Shown: piece by piece, positions 1 to 7,362 of the stretch
Layout of the letters: each line of letters begins with the position of its first letter
Position numbering within the stretch: the stretch's first letter is position 1
Assembly: GCA_963812335.1 (NCBI GenBank)
Contig: CAWEUU010000004.1
Span: 695,865-759,864 of the forward strand
From: VRUE01 sp963812335
GTDB taxonomy: Bacteria > Actinomycetota > Thermoleophilia > Solirubrobacterales > 70-9
Direction: 5' to 3'
DNA length: 64,000 bases
Translations under genes and position numbers: made by a program
The notes under the pieces: generated by a model
What the model saw: only the letters and a program-made list of their open reading frames with translations
What the model was told of the DNA's origin: nothing
Databases searched by the model: none

Positions 1-477
1 CATCGCATCCCATGTGGCCCTCAGGTAGCGCCAGGAGTGCGGATCGCCGGGTCGCGCCCTCACGTAACGCTGCGCGTACCGGGTGTGCCAAACGCGCAGC
101 GCGGTGGGCGGCGATTTCGCCCCCGCCGCCCGGACGTAGCCGTTGGAGGCGAGCCAGGCGGCGATCGCGCCGCCGGCGGAGTCGCCGTAGGCATAGACGC
201 TGCGCCCCTGTGCGCGCAGGCGGAGCGCGACGTCGCGCACCTGCTTGAAGGCGGCGGGCAGGTCATTCAGCGGGTAGGCAGGCTGCAGCGTCTCGAAGCC
301 GCCCTGCGCGGCGGCGATACCGGCGGCGTAGTCCATCGCCTCGGGCGAGCCCTCGAAGAATCCGCCGCCGTGGATCAGCAGCAGGACGGGCCGCTGCTCC
401 GACGCGTCGGCGACCCCGACCGGAACGAGCAGAACCGCGGCGATCAGGGCGAGGGCAATCTTCACGGCGAGTCTCAT
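1..477 (-). CDS. Secreted alpha/beta hydrolase (esterase/lipase-like), C-terminus beyond the window
   Basis: From the ATG at 477 the frame stays open leftwards for 159 codons to the window edge, so the protein is cut and the expected acid and histidine of the triad are not visible. The first 25 residues look like a signal peptide: basic start, then a hydrophobic run ending near GVADA. HGGGF at residues 36-40 is the oxyanion-hole motif of the hormone-sensitive-lipase type, and GDSAGG carries the likely nucleophile Ser100. It probably hydrolyses esters outside the membrane; the substrate is unknown. It diverges from the SUF genes. No clear Shine-Dalgarno sequence supports this start, and a TTG two codons upstream is an alternative. 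Confidence 0.75.
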   Translation of the reverse strand, partial: MRLAVKIALALIAAVLLVPVGVADASEQRPVLLLIHGGGFFEGSPEAMDYAAGIAAAQGGFETLQPAYPLNDLPAAFKQVRDVALRLRAQGRSVYAYGDSAGGAIAAWLASNGYVRAAGAKSPPTALRVWHTRYAQRYVRARPGDPHSWRYLRATWDAM

Positions 478-559
478 CGACAAGCACAACCGCAGAGTTG
501 AGCGGAAGATTCGGCGTGCCTCGACATCCGCAATGGCCCCCATCGTCGCCTTTCTCTAA

Positions 560-582
560 AATCCGACTGGATAAGTAGGATT
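560..582. promoter_or_regulatory. IscR/Rrf2-type palindrome upstream of the SUF operon
   Basis: A 23-bp imperfect palindrome, AATCC-g-ACT-ggata-AGT-a-GGATT, in which 8 of 11 base pairs match. Its core fits much of the published E. coli IscR type-1 consensus (YYGACTR..AGT..RR). It lies 48-70 bases before the first SUF gene and overlaps a possible -10 hexamer TAGGAT (576-581). An Rrf2-family Fe-S sensor binding here would couple SUF expression to Fe-S status, which is inference. The regulator gene is not in the window. Confidence 0.5.
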
Positions 583-615
583 AAGTCTCAACCCGCACGA
601 AGCAGCGGCGGAGAC

Positions 616-621
616 TAGCGT
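616..621 (+). promoter_or_regulatory. -10 hexamer TAGCGT for a leaderless SUF transcript
   Basis: TAnnnT ends 8 bases before the ATG at 630, so transcription would begin at or within two bases of the start codon. No good Shine-Dalgarno sequence lies close to this ATG. Confidence 0.4.
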
Positions 622-629
622 CTCGCCCC

Positions 630-956
630 ATGACTGACACCGCCGGAACCCAAATCTCTGTGTGCCCACTCGCCGAGCTGCCGCCCGGCGCGATGCACCT
701 GGTTGAGCACGAGGGGACGAAGATCGGCGTATTCAACTGTGACGGGACGCTGTACGCGATCGAGGATCGCTGCTCGCACGACGACGGGCCGCTCGCCGAG
801 GGCGAGTTCGACAGGGATGCTTGCACCGTCGAGTGCCCCCGCCACGGATCGCTCTTCGACCTGACCACCGGCAGGCCGAAGACCCTCCCCGCCTATGCTC
901 CGGTGCGGACGTTCACGACGGCCGTCGTGAACGACACCATCGTCTTGGAGGTCTGA
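630..956 (+). CDS. Rieske-type [2Fe-2S] ferredoxin of the SUF operon
   Basis: This 108-residue protein is a single Rieske domain. The two cluster-binding motifs are C-S-H at residues 48-50 and C-P-R-H at 69-72, giving the Cys-His/Cys-His ligand set of a Rieske [2Fe-2S] centre. It has no signal peptide, so it should be a cytosolic electron carrier. Small proteins of this type also serve as ferredoxin subunits of dioxygenases, but in actinobacteria a Rieske gene is a usual member of suf clusters. Here it lies 7 bases before sufB, which supports a role in Fe-S assembly or electron supply to it. Confidence 0.85.
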   Translation: MTDTAGTQISVCPLAELPPGAMHLVEHEGTKIGVFNCDGTLYAIEDRCSHDDGPLAEGEFDRDACTVECPRHGSLFDLTTGRPKTLPAYAPVRTFTTAVVNDTIVLEV

Positions 957-963
957 TTCAAAG

Positions 964-2397
964 ATGGCAACGCCAGAGGCAGTAGCGGAGAAAAAAGAGC
1001 TCGCCGGAATCAACGCCGACTACAAGGAGAAGTTCGGCTTCCACGACCCCGAGGGCGGCTACGCCTACAAGGCGCCGAAGGGCCTCTCGCGCGAGGTGGT
1101 CGAGTCGATCTCCGAGTACAAGGACGAGCCGCAGTGGATGCGCGACTTCCGACTCAAGGCGCTGGAGCACTTCGAAAGCCGCCCGACCCCCGACTGGGGC
1201 GGCAACCTCGGCCAGATCGACTTCGAAGACATCCACTACTTCGTCCGCGCCTCGGACAAGAACAGCCGCGACTGGAGCGAGGTCCCGGACGACATCAAAA
1301 ACACCTTCGACCGGCTCGGCATCCCCGAGGCAGAGCGCAAATTCCTCTCCGGCGTCGGCGCCCAGTACGAGTCCGAGGTCGTCTACCACCAGGTCAACGA
1401 GAAGCTCGAGGCCCAGGGTGTGATCTTCACCGACATGGACACGGCGCTGCGCGAGCACGAGGATCTCGTGCGCCAGTACTGGGCGACGGTGATCCCGCCC
1501 AACGACAACAAACTGGCGGCGCTCAACTCCGCCGTCTGGTCGGGCGGCTCTTTCGTCTACGTGCCCGCCGGGGTCAAGGTCGAGATGCCGCTGCAGGCCT
1601 ACTTTCGGATCAATACCGAGAACATGGGCCAGTTCGAGCGCACTCTGATCATCTGCGAGGAGGGCGCCGACGTCCACTACATCGAGGGATGCACGGCGCC
1701 GGTCTACTCGACCGACTCCTTGCACTCGGCGGTGGTCGAGATCGTCGCCAAACCGAGCTCGCGGGTGCGCTACACGACCGTGCAGAACTGGTCGCAGAAC
1801 GTCTTCAACCTGGTCACCAAGCGCGCCATCGCCGAGGAGAAGGCGACGATGGAGTGGGTCGACTGCAACCTCGGCTCGAAACTGACGATGAAGTACCCGT
1901 CGATCTACCTGCTCGGCCCCGAAGCGCACGGCGAGATCCTCTCGATCGCCTTCGCCGGCGAGGGCCAGCACCAGGACGCCGGCGGCAAGATCATCCACGC
2001 GGCGCCGCGCACCTCTTCGTCGATCTTCTCCAAGTCGATCTCCAAGGACGGCGGCCGCAGCACCTACCGCGGCCTGCTCGAGGTCGCTGACGGGGCGAGC
2101 GAATCGCGATCCAAGGTGGTCTGCGACGCGCTGCTGCTCGACGAGGACTCGCGCTCGGACACCTACCCGACGATCCGCATCGGTGAGAACGACGCCGACG
2201 TCGGCCACGAGGCGACCGTCTCCAAAATCGGCGACGAGCAGGTCTTCTACCTGCAGAGCCACGGGCTCGACGAGGAGGAGGCATCGAAGATGATCGTCAA
2301 CGGCTTCATCGAGCCGGTCACCAAGGAGCTGCCGATGGAGTACGCGGTCGAGCTCAACCGGTTGATCGAGCTGCAGATGGAGGGCTCCATTGGCTGA
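964..2397 (+). CDS. sufB: Fe-S cluster assembly scaffold SufB
   Basis: SufB is the scaffold subunit of the cytosolic SufBCD complex, on which sulfide and iron are built into a cluster before transfer to apo-proteins. The 477 residues match the usual length of about 470-480. EGCTAP (Cys243) and VVCDAL (Cys387) are the likely sulfur-accepting and cluster-binding cysteines, and GHEAT (His415) is the conserved C-terminal motif shared with SufD. The ATG at 964 follows the Rieske stop by 7 bases. The gene overlaps the sufD start by 8 bases, so the two are translationally coupled. sufC, sufS and sufU do not follow, which is unusual. Confidence 0.95.
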   Translation: MATPEAVAEKKELAGINADYKEKFGFHDPEGGYAYKAPKGLSREVVESISEYKDEPQWMRDFRLKALEHFESRPTPDWGGNLGQIDFEDIHYFVRASDKNSRDWSEVPDDIKNTFDRLGIPEAERKFLSGVGAQYESEVVYHQVNEKLEAQGVIFTDMDTALREHEDLVRQYWATVIPPNDNKLAALNSAVWSGGSFVYVPAGVKVEMPLQAYFRINTENMGQFERTLIICEEGADVHYIEGCTAPVYSTDSLHSAVVEIVAKPSSRVRYTTVQNWSQNVFNLVTKRAIAEEKATMEWVDCNLGSKLTMKYPSIYLLGPEAHGEILSIAFAGEGQHQDAGGKIIHAAPRTSSSIFSKSISKDGGRSTYRGLLEVADGASESRSKVVCDALLLDEDSRSDTYPTIRIGENDADVGHEATVSKIGDEQVFYLQSHGLDEEEASKMIVNGFIEPVTKELPMEYAVELNRLIELQMEGSIG

Positions 2398-3496
2398 GCT
2401 GGCCACGCTGCCGCCCCTTCCGGATCAGAAGACGAAGGGGTGGGAATTCACCGATCTCTCCGACCTCGACCTCGACGCCTACGAGACCGCCTCGGTCGAC
2501 GTCGCGCTGCCGCGCGTGGACGGGGCGACCGTGCTGCCGCTGGCCGAGGCGGTCGAGTCCCATCCGGAACTGACCGAACGGCTGGGCACGCTGGTCCCGG
2601 GCGACGATCCGTTCGTCGCCCGCAACGAGGCGAGTTGGAATGCCGGCGTGCTCGTCCACGTTCCCGCCGGGGTCAGGGTCACCGAGCCGATCAGGGTCGA
2701 GCTGCCGCTCGACGAGGACGGCGCCTCAGTCTTTTGGCGCACGTTGGTCGTGCTCGAGGAGGGCGCCGAGGCGGAGGTCTGGGAGCACTGCGGCTCGACC
2801 GGCGACGGGACCGACGCGCTGCTCAACAGCGTCGTCGAGCTGCACGTCGGGCAAGCGGCGACGCTGCGCTACGTCAGCACCCAGGACATCTCCGAGTCCG
2901 CCTGGATCTTCTCCAGCCAGCGGGCGCAGGTGGAGCGCGACGGGCGGCTCGACTGGACCGCGCTCGGCTTCGGCTCGGGCCGCGGCAAGGTGCGGATGGA
3001 GACCAACCTCGCCGGGCCGGGATCCGAGGCGCGGGTGACGGGCGGCTACGCCGGGGCGCCCGGTCAGCACCTCGACTACGACACCACGCAGGAGCACGCC
3101 GCGCCCAACACCTTCTCCGACCTCGCCTTCCGCGGCGTCCTCGCCGCCGGCTCGACCGCGGTCTGGCGGGGGATGATCCGGGTCGACCCGGGCGCGCAGG
3201 GGACCGACGCCTTCCAGGAGAGCCGCAACCTGCTGCTCTCCCCCGATGCCCACGCCGACGCGATCCCCGGCCTGGAGATCGAAGCCGACGACGTGCGCTG
3301 CACCCACGCCGCCGCGATCGCCCAGATCGACCGCGACCAGCTCTTCTACCTGACCTCGCGCGGGCTCGACCCGGCGACGGCAAAGCAGGTGATCATCGAG
3401 GGCTTCCTCGAGTCGCTGGTCGAACGCCTCGCTGAGGGCCCGGTGCGCGAGGAGATCTCGGCAGCGCTGGAGCGCCGCCTCGCCGAGATCCTCTGA
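2390..3496 (+). CDS. sufD: Fe-S cluster assembly protein SufD
   Basis: SufD is the SufB paralogue that pairs with it in SufBC2D and is needed for iron entry. This copy has 368 residues. The C-terminal CTHAAAIAQID segment, followed by DQLFYLTSRGL, is the SufB/SufD signature with the conserved histidine. The start is a TTG at 2390 inside the last codons of sufB (overlap 8 bases); a rare start in this position fits translational coupling. It is the last gene of the operon: a GC-rich inverted repeat follows and the next genes run the other way. The ATPase SufC, its obligate partner, must be encoded elsewhere. Confidence 0.92.
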   Translation: MAELATLPPLPDQKTKGWEFTDLSDLDLDAYETASVDVALPRVDGATVLPLAEAVESHPELTERLGTLVPGDDPFVARNEASWNAGVLVHVPAGVRVTEPIRVELPLDEDGASVFWRTLVVLEEGAEAEVWEHCGSTGDGTDALLNSVVELHVGQAATLRYVSTQDISESAWIFSSQRAQVERDGRLDWTALGFGSGRGKVRMETNLAGPGSEARVTGGYAGAPGQHLDYDTTQEHAAPNTFSDLAFRGVLAAGSTAVWRGMIRVDPGAQGTDAFQESRNLLLSPDAHADAIPGLEIEADDVRCTHAAAIAQIDRDQLFYLTSRGLDPATAKQVIIEGFLESLVERLAEGPVREEISAALERRLAEIL

Positions 3497-3502
3497 CATA
3501 TT

Positions 3503-3538
3503 CCGCCGCCTGCTCCGCTTCGCGTCCGCCGGCGGCGG
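3503..3538. terminator. GC-rich hairpin between the convergent sufD and membrane-protein genes
   Basis: CCGCCGCC (3503-3510) pairs perfectly with GGCGGCGG (3531-3538) across a 20-base loop, 7 bases past the sufD stop. There is no T-run, so it is a weak candidate. The rest of 3497-3599 shows nothing recognisable. Confidence 0.35.
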
Positions 3539-3599
3539 CTACGAGCGGCATCGACGCCGCTCGCCGAGAACCAGACTGTGAGGCTCGCTAATCGGTTGT

Positions 3600-4997
3600 T
3601 CAGGCGTTGGACACCGAGAGCAGGTAGAGCCCGAAGCAGGTGAAGGCGACCATCACCGCCAGCATCCAGTACTGCGAGCGGGCGGCCTGGCGGTAGTCGC
3701 CCCAGTAGGCGGTGGCGCGGTCGTGGGCGAGGGTCAGCGCGACGACGTGGCCGACGACCAGGGCGGCGACCTGCACGTACCAGATCGCGTTGGCGCTGAG
3801 CAACTGGAAGTCGATTCCCGAGGAGGCCGTGCCGAAGAGGTCGGTGCTGCCGGTGCCGAGCGGATCGGAGAGCAGGTAGGTGAACTGGGCCTGCTCCTGG
3901 AAGACGAAGAGGCTGAAGTAGTGGGCGACGAGGTAGGCGAAGGCGATCGGGATCAGGGTGTGGGCGAAGCCCGACCAGAGCTTGCGCAACGGCGGAGCTC
4001 CATCGACCGTCGACATCCCCCAGACGCCGATCAGGTAGACGAGGGCGACGCCGGCGATGCAGAGGCCGATGAAGACCGTGTCGGTGAGGCGCAGCGCCGC
4101 GGTGAGGCCGAGGCCGGCGTCGGTCAGAGCGTTCGAAGGTCCATTCCAGGCGCGCTCAGGAAGGCGCCCTCCGAGGCGCCGTCGAAGCTCGTCGTCGCGA
4201 TCGAGGCGATCACGACCGCGGCCGAGCCGGGCACCGTCGCCCAGCTGGGTCGCGGCGGCGAGCGGGCGGCGCCGGCCCAACCGCCCGTCCTCGACCGCGA
4301 ACGAGCCGAGCTGGGAGAACATGCCGAAGTAGACCGAGAAGACCTCGCCGTTGCGGCACCACTTCTCGGTGCCGAACAGGGCCATCATCGTCAGCGTGTA
4401 GGCGCTATAGACGAGTGCGGCGACGGCGGCGGCGTGCGGCGCGAGACCGACGGAGACGCCGCCGCTGACCCCGTAGACGACCTCCAGCCAGACGACCGCG
4501 ACGAGGCCGATCGCGGCCGGCCAGCGCCCCAGCCGCTCCGGGTAGCGCAGCTGGGTCGGCTGCTGCCCGGCGAGCGCCGTAAAGGCGCCACCGACGACGC
4601 GCCCGATCGCCCGCCACGGGTTGAAGGGCCGGAAGACGTCGCCGAGCAGGACGCTGAACAGCGGAAAGCCGAGCCAGCAGGTGACGAAGAGGAAGGTGAG
4701 GGCGAAGTTGCGGTCCGGGGCTTCGGTGCCGCGCAGGCCGGCGTAGACCGCCAGGCCGAGCAGGAAGACGCCGATCGCGCCGCTGAGGATCTGCGCGGGC
4801 AGGCCGAGCAGGGCCCGCGAGAGCCCCGCCCCGAGGGGACGCCAACGGTCCCCCTCGAAGCGGGGCTCTCGCCAGCCGACCGAGAGCGCGAAGAAGGAGA
4901 CGATCAGGACGATCGACGCCCCCCAGGCGAACAGCCAGGCAGGTATCGGCAGGTCCTGCCGGGCGGCCAGCGCGTGCGCGAACGGCAGCCAGCTCAC
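3600..4997 (-). CDS. Multi-pass membrane protein with a locally shifted reading frame
   Basis: The 465-codon frame encodes about ten hydrophobic segments, for example near LFAWGASIVLIVSFFAL, IGVFLLGLAVYAGL and LAVMVAFTCFGLYLLS. The GTG start at 4997 overlaps the stop of the upstream lipoprotein (GTGA), so the two are coupled and probably work together at the membrane. Between about 4245 and 4160 the frame reads Arg/Leu/Asp-rich. The neighbouring frame there reads ATVPGSAAVVIASIATTSFD, which looks like the true membrane-protein sequence. This implies one extra base near 4240-4242 and one missing base near 4150-4170, which restore each other. I do not recognise a catalytic motif. Some relatives are, I believe, labelled fenitrothion hydrolase, a name I would not rely on. 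Confidence 0.7.
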   Translation of the reverse strand: MSWLPFAHALAARQDLPIPAWLFAWGASIVLIVSFFALSVGWREPRFEGDRWRPLGAGLSRALLGLPAQILSGAIGVFLLGLAVYAGLRGTEAPDRNFALTFLFVTCWLGFPLFSVLLGDVFRPFNPWRAIGRVVGGAFTALAGQQPTQLRYPERLGRWPAAIGLVAVVWLEVVYGVSGGVSVGLAPHAAAVAALVYSAYTLTMMALFGTEKWCRNGEVFSVYFGMFSQLGSFAVEDGRLGRRRPLAAATQLGDGARLGRGRDRLDRDDELRRRLGGRLPERAWNGPSNALTDAGLGLTAALRLTDTVFIGLCIAGVALVYLIGVWGMSTVDGAPPLRKLWSGFAHTLIPIAFAYLVAHYFSLFVFQEQAQFTYLLSDPLGTGSTDLFGTASSGIDFQLLSANAIWYVQVAALVVGHVVALTLAHDRATAYWGDYRQAARSQYWMLAVMVAFTCFGLYLLSVSNA

Positions 4998-5422
4998 GGG
5001 TTGACTCGTAGCTCCGCGATCTGGGTTCCACGCTGCTCCAGCTCGACCTCGAAGATTCCTTCGATTTCGGCCGGGAACGAGAACGAGACCGAGCCACCGG
5101 CCTTGACGTCCTTGCTCACGTCGTAACCGTGCACGTGGATCTCGTCGGCGACGTCGGAACGCACGGTGAAGTCGACCTCGTCGCCGGCGCTGTACTCGAG
5201 CTCCTGCACGCCGCCGACCGGCTCGCCGTCGCGGACCACGATCGCCGGGGGCGCGGGAGCCTTCTTCTTGCCATAGCCGCTCCTCGCTTCTTTCGTCGTG
5301 GCTTCCGCGGTAGATGCCGCTTCCGTGGTCGTGGTCTCCTCGTCGCCGCCCCCGCAGGCGGTGAGGGCGAGGCTCGCGACGAGCGCGAGCAGGGCTGCGG
5401 CGATTCTGGCTTGATGCTTCAT
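4994..5422 (-). CDS. Cupredoxin-like lipoprotein
   Basis: This 142-residue protein begins with a lipoprotein signal peptide (MKHQAR, hydrophobic core, lipobox LTAC with Cys23), so it should be anchored on the outer face of the cytoplasmic membrane. A Thr/Glu/Lys-rich linker follows. Residues from about 60 on form a beta-rich domain with DEIHVHGYD and SFSFPAEIEGIFEVE, as in cupredoxin or EfeO-type N-terminal domains. The Cys ligand of blue-copper proteins is not visible, so copper binding is uncertain. A good Shine-Dalgarno sequence (AAGGAG) lies before the ATG at 5422. It overlaps the next gene by four bases (GTGA), suggesting a lipoprotein-membrane protein pair for metal or redox handling. 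Confidence 0.75.
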   Translation of the reverse strand: MKHQARIAAALLALVASLALTACGGGDEETTTTEAASTAEATTKEARSGYGKKKAPAPPAIVVRDGEPVGGVQELEYSAGDEVDFTVRSDVADEIHVHGYDVSKDVKAGGSVSFSFPAEIEGIFEVELEQRGTQIAELRVNP

Positions 5423-5473
5423 CGGGAGATCTCCTTTCGATCGCGGAGCGTGTCCCCGCGGGGCGGCCCAAGA

Positions 5474-5479
5474 TAACGT
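5474..5479 (+). promoter_or_regulatory. -10 hexamer TAACGT, leaderless start at 5486
   Basis: TAnnnT ends 6 bases before the GTG at 5486. No Shine-Dalgarno sequence lies in between (only a C-run). Confidence 0.4.
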
Positions 5480-5485
5480 CCCCCC

Positions 5486-6277
5486 GTGCGCCCCGAGAAA
5501 GACAACATCGCCGCGCCTGACCTGCCCGAGGGGATCGAGTGGGTCGGCGAGGCGCCGCGCTCGATGCCGCTCGCGACGGCTGCAGGGCCGGTGCTCGTCC
5601 ACTTCTTCGACTTCGCCCAGCTGAACAGCGTGCGCACGCTGCCCTACGTGAACGAGTGGGCGCGGCGCTACGCGCCCCACGGGCTGATCACGCTCGGCGT
5701 GCAGGCGCCCCGCTTCCCGTTTGGCGCCGAGCGCGATGCGGTCGCGGCCGGGCTCGCGCGGCTCGGCGTCGAGTTCCCGGTCGCGATCGACGCCGACCGC
5801 CTGCTCTGGCACTCCTATGGCTGCGAGGGCTGGCCCAGCCTCTTCCTCTGGAAGCTCGGCGGCGCGCTCGCCTGGGCCCACTTCGGCGAGGGCGAATACC
5901 GGGCGACCGAGGAGGCAATCCAGGCCGAGCTGCGCGAGCAGGACGCGCTGCGAGAGCTGCCCGAGCCGATGGCCCCCTTCCGCCCGACCGACGCCCCCGG
6001 CGCCAGGGTCATGCCCCCCACTCCCGAGCTCTTCCCGGACGACCCGAGGGCCGCCCTTGAGGTCCCCTACGAAGCCGGCGGCGCCTACGCCACGGTCTCG
6101 GGCGAGGGGAAACTGACGATCGAGCTCGACGGCTCCCCGGTGGATCCAGTCCCAGTCGACGGCGCCGGCCTCTATCCACTCGCCGATCACCCCACGCACG
6201 AGTCCCACACTCTGACCGTCGAGCCTTCGCCCGGCCTCCGAATCCACTCAATCGGCTTCGCCGCAGGCGTCCCGTAG
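5486..6277 (+). CDS. Thioredoxin-fold protein lacking the CxxC site
   Basis: The 263-residue protein starts with a thioredoxin/redoxin-like domain: GPVLVHFFDFAQLNSVRTLP, then a beta-strand containing LITLGVQAP and the cis-Pro-like GWPSLFLW. Where WCxxC should stand there is FAQLNSVR, so it cannot do dithiol exchange. A C-terminal beta-rich domain from about residue 175 resembles the extra domain of DipZ-type proteins. It has no signal peptide and is probably cytosolic. Its job is unknown; binding, or peroxiredoxin-like chemistry without cysteine, are guesses. It converges on ispH across a long nested hairpin. Confidence 0.7.
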   Translation: MRPEKDNIAAPDLPEGIEWVGEAPRSMPLATAAGPVLVHFFDFAQLNSVRTLPYVNEWARRYAPHGLITLGVQAPRFPFGAERDAVAAGLARLGVEFPVAIDADRLLWHSYGCEGWPSLFLWKLGGALAWAHFGEGEYRATEEAIQAELREQDALRELPEPMAPFRPTDAPGARVMPPTPELFPDDPRAALEVPYEAGGAYATVSGEGKLTIELDGSPVDPVPVDGAGLYPLADHPTHESHTLTVEPSPGLRIHSIGFAAGVP

Positions 6278-6367
6278 AGGGCGGGGGCACTCCCGAACGG
6301 GCGGATACTCAAAACGGCGGTCTCATTAGACCGCCGTTTGTCCGGGCGGGAGTGCCCCGCCCTCTAC
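6274..6367. terminator. Nested bidirectional terminator with both stop codons in its outer stem
   Basis: The inner hairpin is a perfect 12-bp stem, AAACGGCGGTCT (6312-6323) with AGACCGCCGTTT (6328-6339), around the loop CATT; A-rich and T-rich flanks make it work on both strands. The outer arms 6274-6295 and 6347-6367 are also complementary over 21 bp with one bulged G. They contain the TAG stops of both convergent genes. Confidence 0.85.
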
Positions 6368-7326
6368 GCCGCAGCCACTTCGCGAATCTTCTTCGGCAGC
6401 ATGAAGCGCACGTCCTCGTCGACCGTGCGCAACTCGGAGACCTCTTCGGCGCCGCGCTCGCGGAAGAGCTCGACCAGGCGCTCGACCAGTTCCTCGGGGG
6501 CGCTGGCGCCGGAGGTGATTCCCACGGTCTCGACCCCCTCCAGCCACTCCTCGCGCACCTGGTGGTGGAAGTCGATCAGGTGCGAGGCGGCGCCGTGTTC
6601 GCGCGCGACCTCGACCAGGCGGTTGGAGTTGGAGGAGTTGGTCGAGCCGATCACGAGGACCAGGTCGCACTCGCGGGCGAGCTGCTTGACCGCGATCTGG
6701 CGGTTGGTCGTCGCGTAACAGATGTCATCGGACTTGGAGCTGACGATCGCCGGGAACTTGGCCCGCAGGGCGGCAATCACCTCGGCGGTCTCGTCGACAG
6801 AAAGGGTGGTCTGGGTGATGAAGGCGACCTTCTCCGGGTCCGACACCTCGAGCGCCGCGACCTCGTCGGCGGTTTCGATCAGGACGATGCTGTCCGGCGC
6901 CTCGCCCGTCGTGCCTTCGACCTCCTCGTGGCCCTCGTGGCCGATCATCACGATCGTGTAGCCGTCGGCGGCGAAGCGCCGCGCCTCGACGTGGACCTTG
7001 GTCACCAACGGACAGGTGGCATCGATCGTGCGCAGGTCTCGAGCGGCGGCGTTGTCGTGCACGGCCGGCGAGACCCCGTGCGCAGAGAAGACGACCATCT
7101 CCCCCTCCGGGACTTCGGTCTCCTCCTCGACGAAGATCGCGCCGCGCTTGGACAGCTCCTCGACCACGTGCTTGTTGTGGACGATCTCCTTGCGGACGTA
7201 GACGGGAGCGCCGTAGTGCTCGAGCGCCTGCTCGACGGTCTGCACGGCGCGGTCGACACCGGCGCAGTAGCCGCGCGGGGCGGCGAGCAGGACGCGCTTG
7301 GGCGCTGCGGTTTCGGTTGCAGGCAT
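6364..7326 (-). CDS. ispH: 4-hydroxy-3-methylbut-2-enyl diphosphate reductase
   Basis: IspH (LytB) performs the last step of the MEP isoprenoid pathway, reducing HMBPP to IPP and DMAPP with a [4Fe-4S] cluster in the cytosol. The three cluster cysteines are present in RGYCAGV, DATCPLV and DDICYATTNRQ, as are the conserved histidines in VHN, SAHGV and IGHEGH. Counted from 7326 the protein has 320 residues, a usual length. Two ATGs are in frame (7332 and 7326). The second is preferred because the hexamer TACCCT ends 7 bases before it, which fits a leaderless mRNA. It depends on the Fe-S assembly encoded earlier in the window. No other MEP gene is nearby. Confidence 0.95.
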   Translation of the reverse strand: MPATETAAPKRVLLAAPRGYCAGVDRAVQTVEQALEHYGAPVYVRKEIVHNKHVVEELSKRGAIFVEEETEVPEGEMVVFSAHGVSPAVHDNAAARDLRTIDATCPLVTKVHVEARRFAADGYTIVMIGHEGHEEVEGTTGEAPDSIVLIETADEVAALEVSDPEKVAFITQTTLSVDETAEVIAALRAKFPAIVSSKSDDICYATTNRQIAVKQLARECDLVLVIGSTNSSNSNRLVEVAREHGAASHLIDFHHQVREEWLEGVETVGITSGASAPEELVERLVELFRERGAEEVSELRTVDEDVRFMLPKKIREVAAA

Positions 7327-7333
7327 ACGCATC

Positions 7334-7339
7334 AGGGTA
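7334..7339 (-). promoter_or_regulatory. -10 hexamer TACCCT for ispH
   Basis: On the minus strand TACCCT ends 7 bases before the second in-frame ATG (7326). It lies back to back with the -10 of the divergent acyltransferase gene. Confidence 0.4.
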
Positions 7340-7348
7340 TCGGGGAGC

Positions 7349-7354
7349 TAGCCT
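7349..7354 (+). promoter_or_regulatory. -10 hexamer TAGCCT for the WS/DGAT gene
   Basis: It ends 8 bases before the ATG at 7363, supporting that ATG over the in-frame TTG at 7354. Confidence 0.4.
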
Positions 7355-7362
7355 TGCAACCG

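Noticed and set aside
958..2406. Open frame of 482 codons antisense to sufB
   Set aside because: Composition typical of a shadow frame (Val/Asp/Arg/Leu-rich); sufB on the other strand is unambiguous.
3497..3599. Hidden sufC or sufU fragment downstream of sufD
   Set aside because: The 103 bases contain only a GC-rich hairpin; no Walker A or U-type cysteine motif in any frame.
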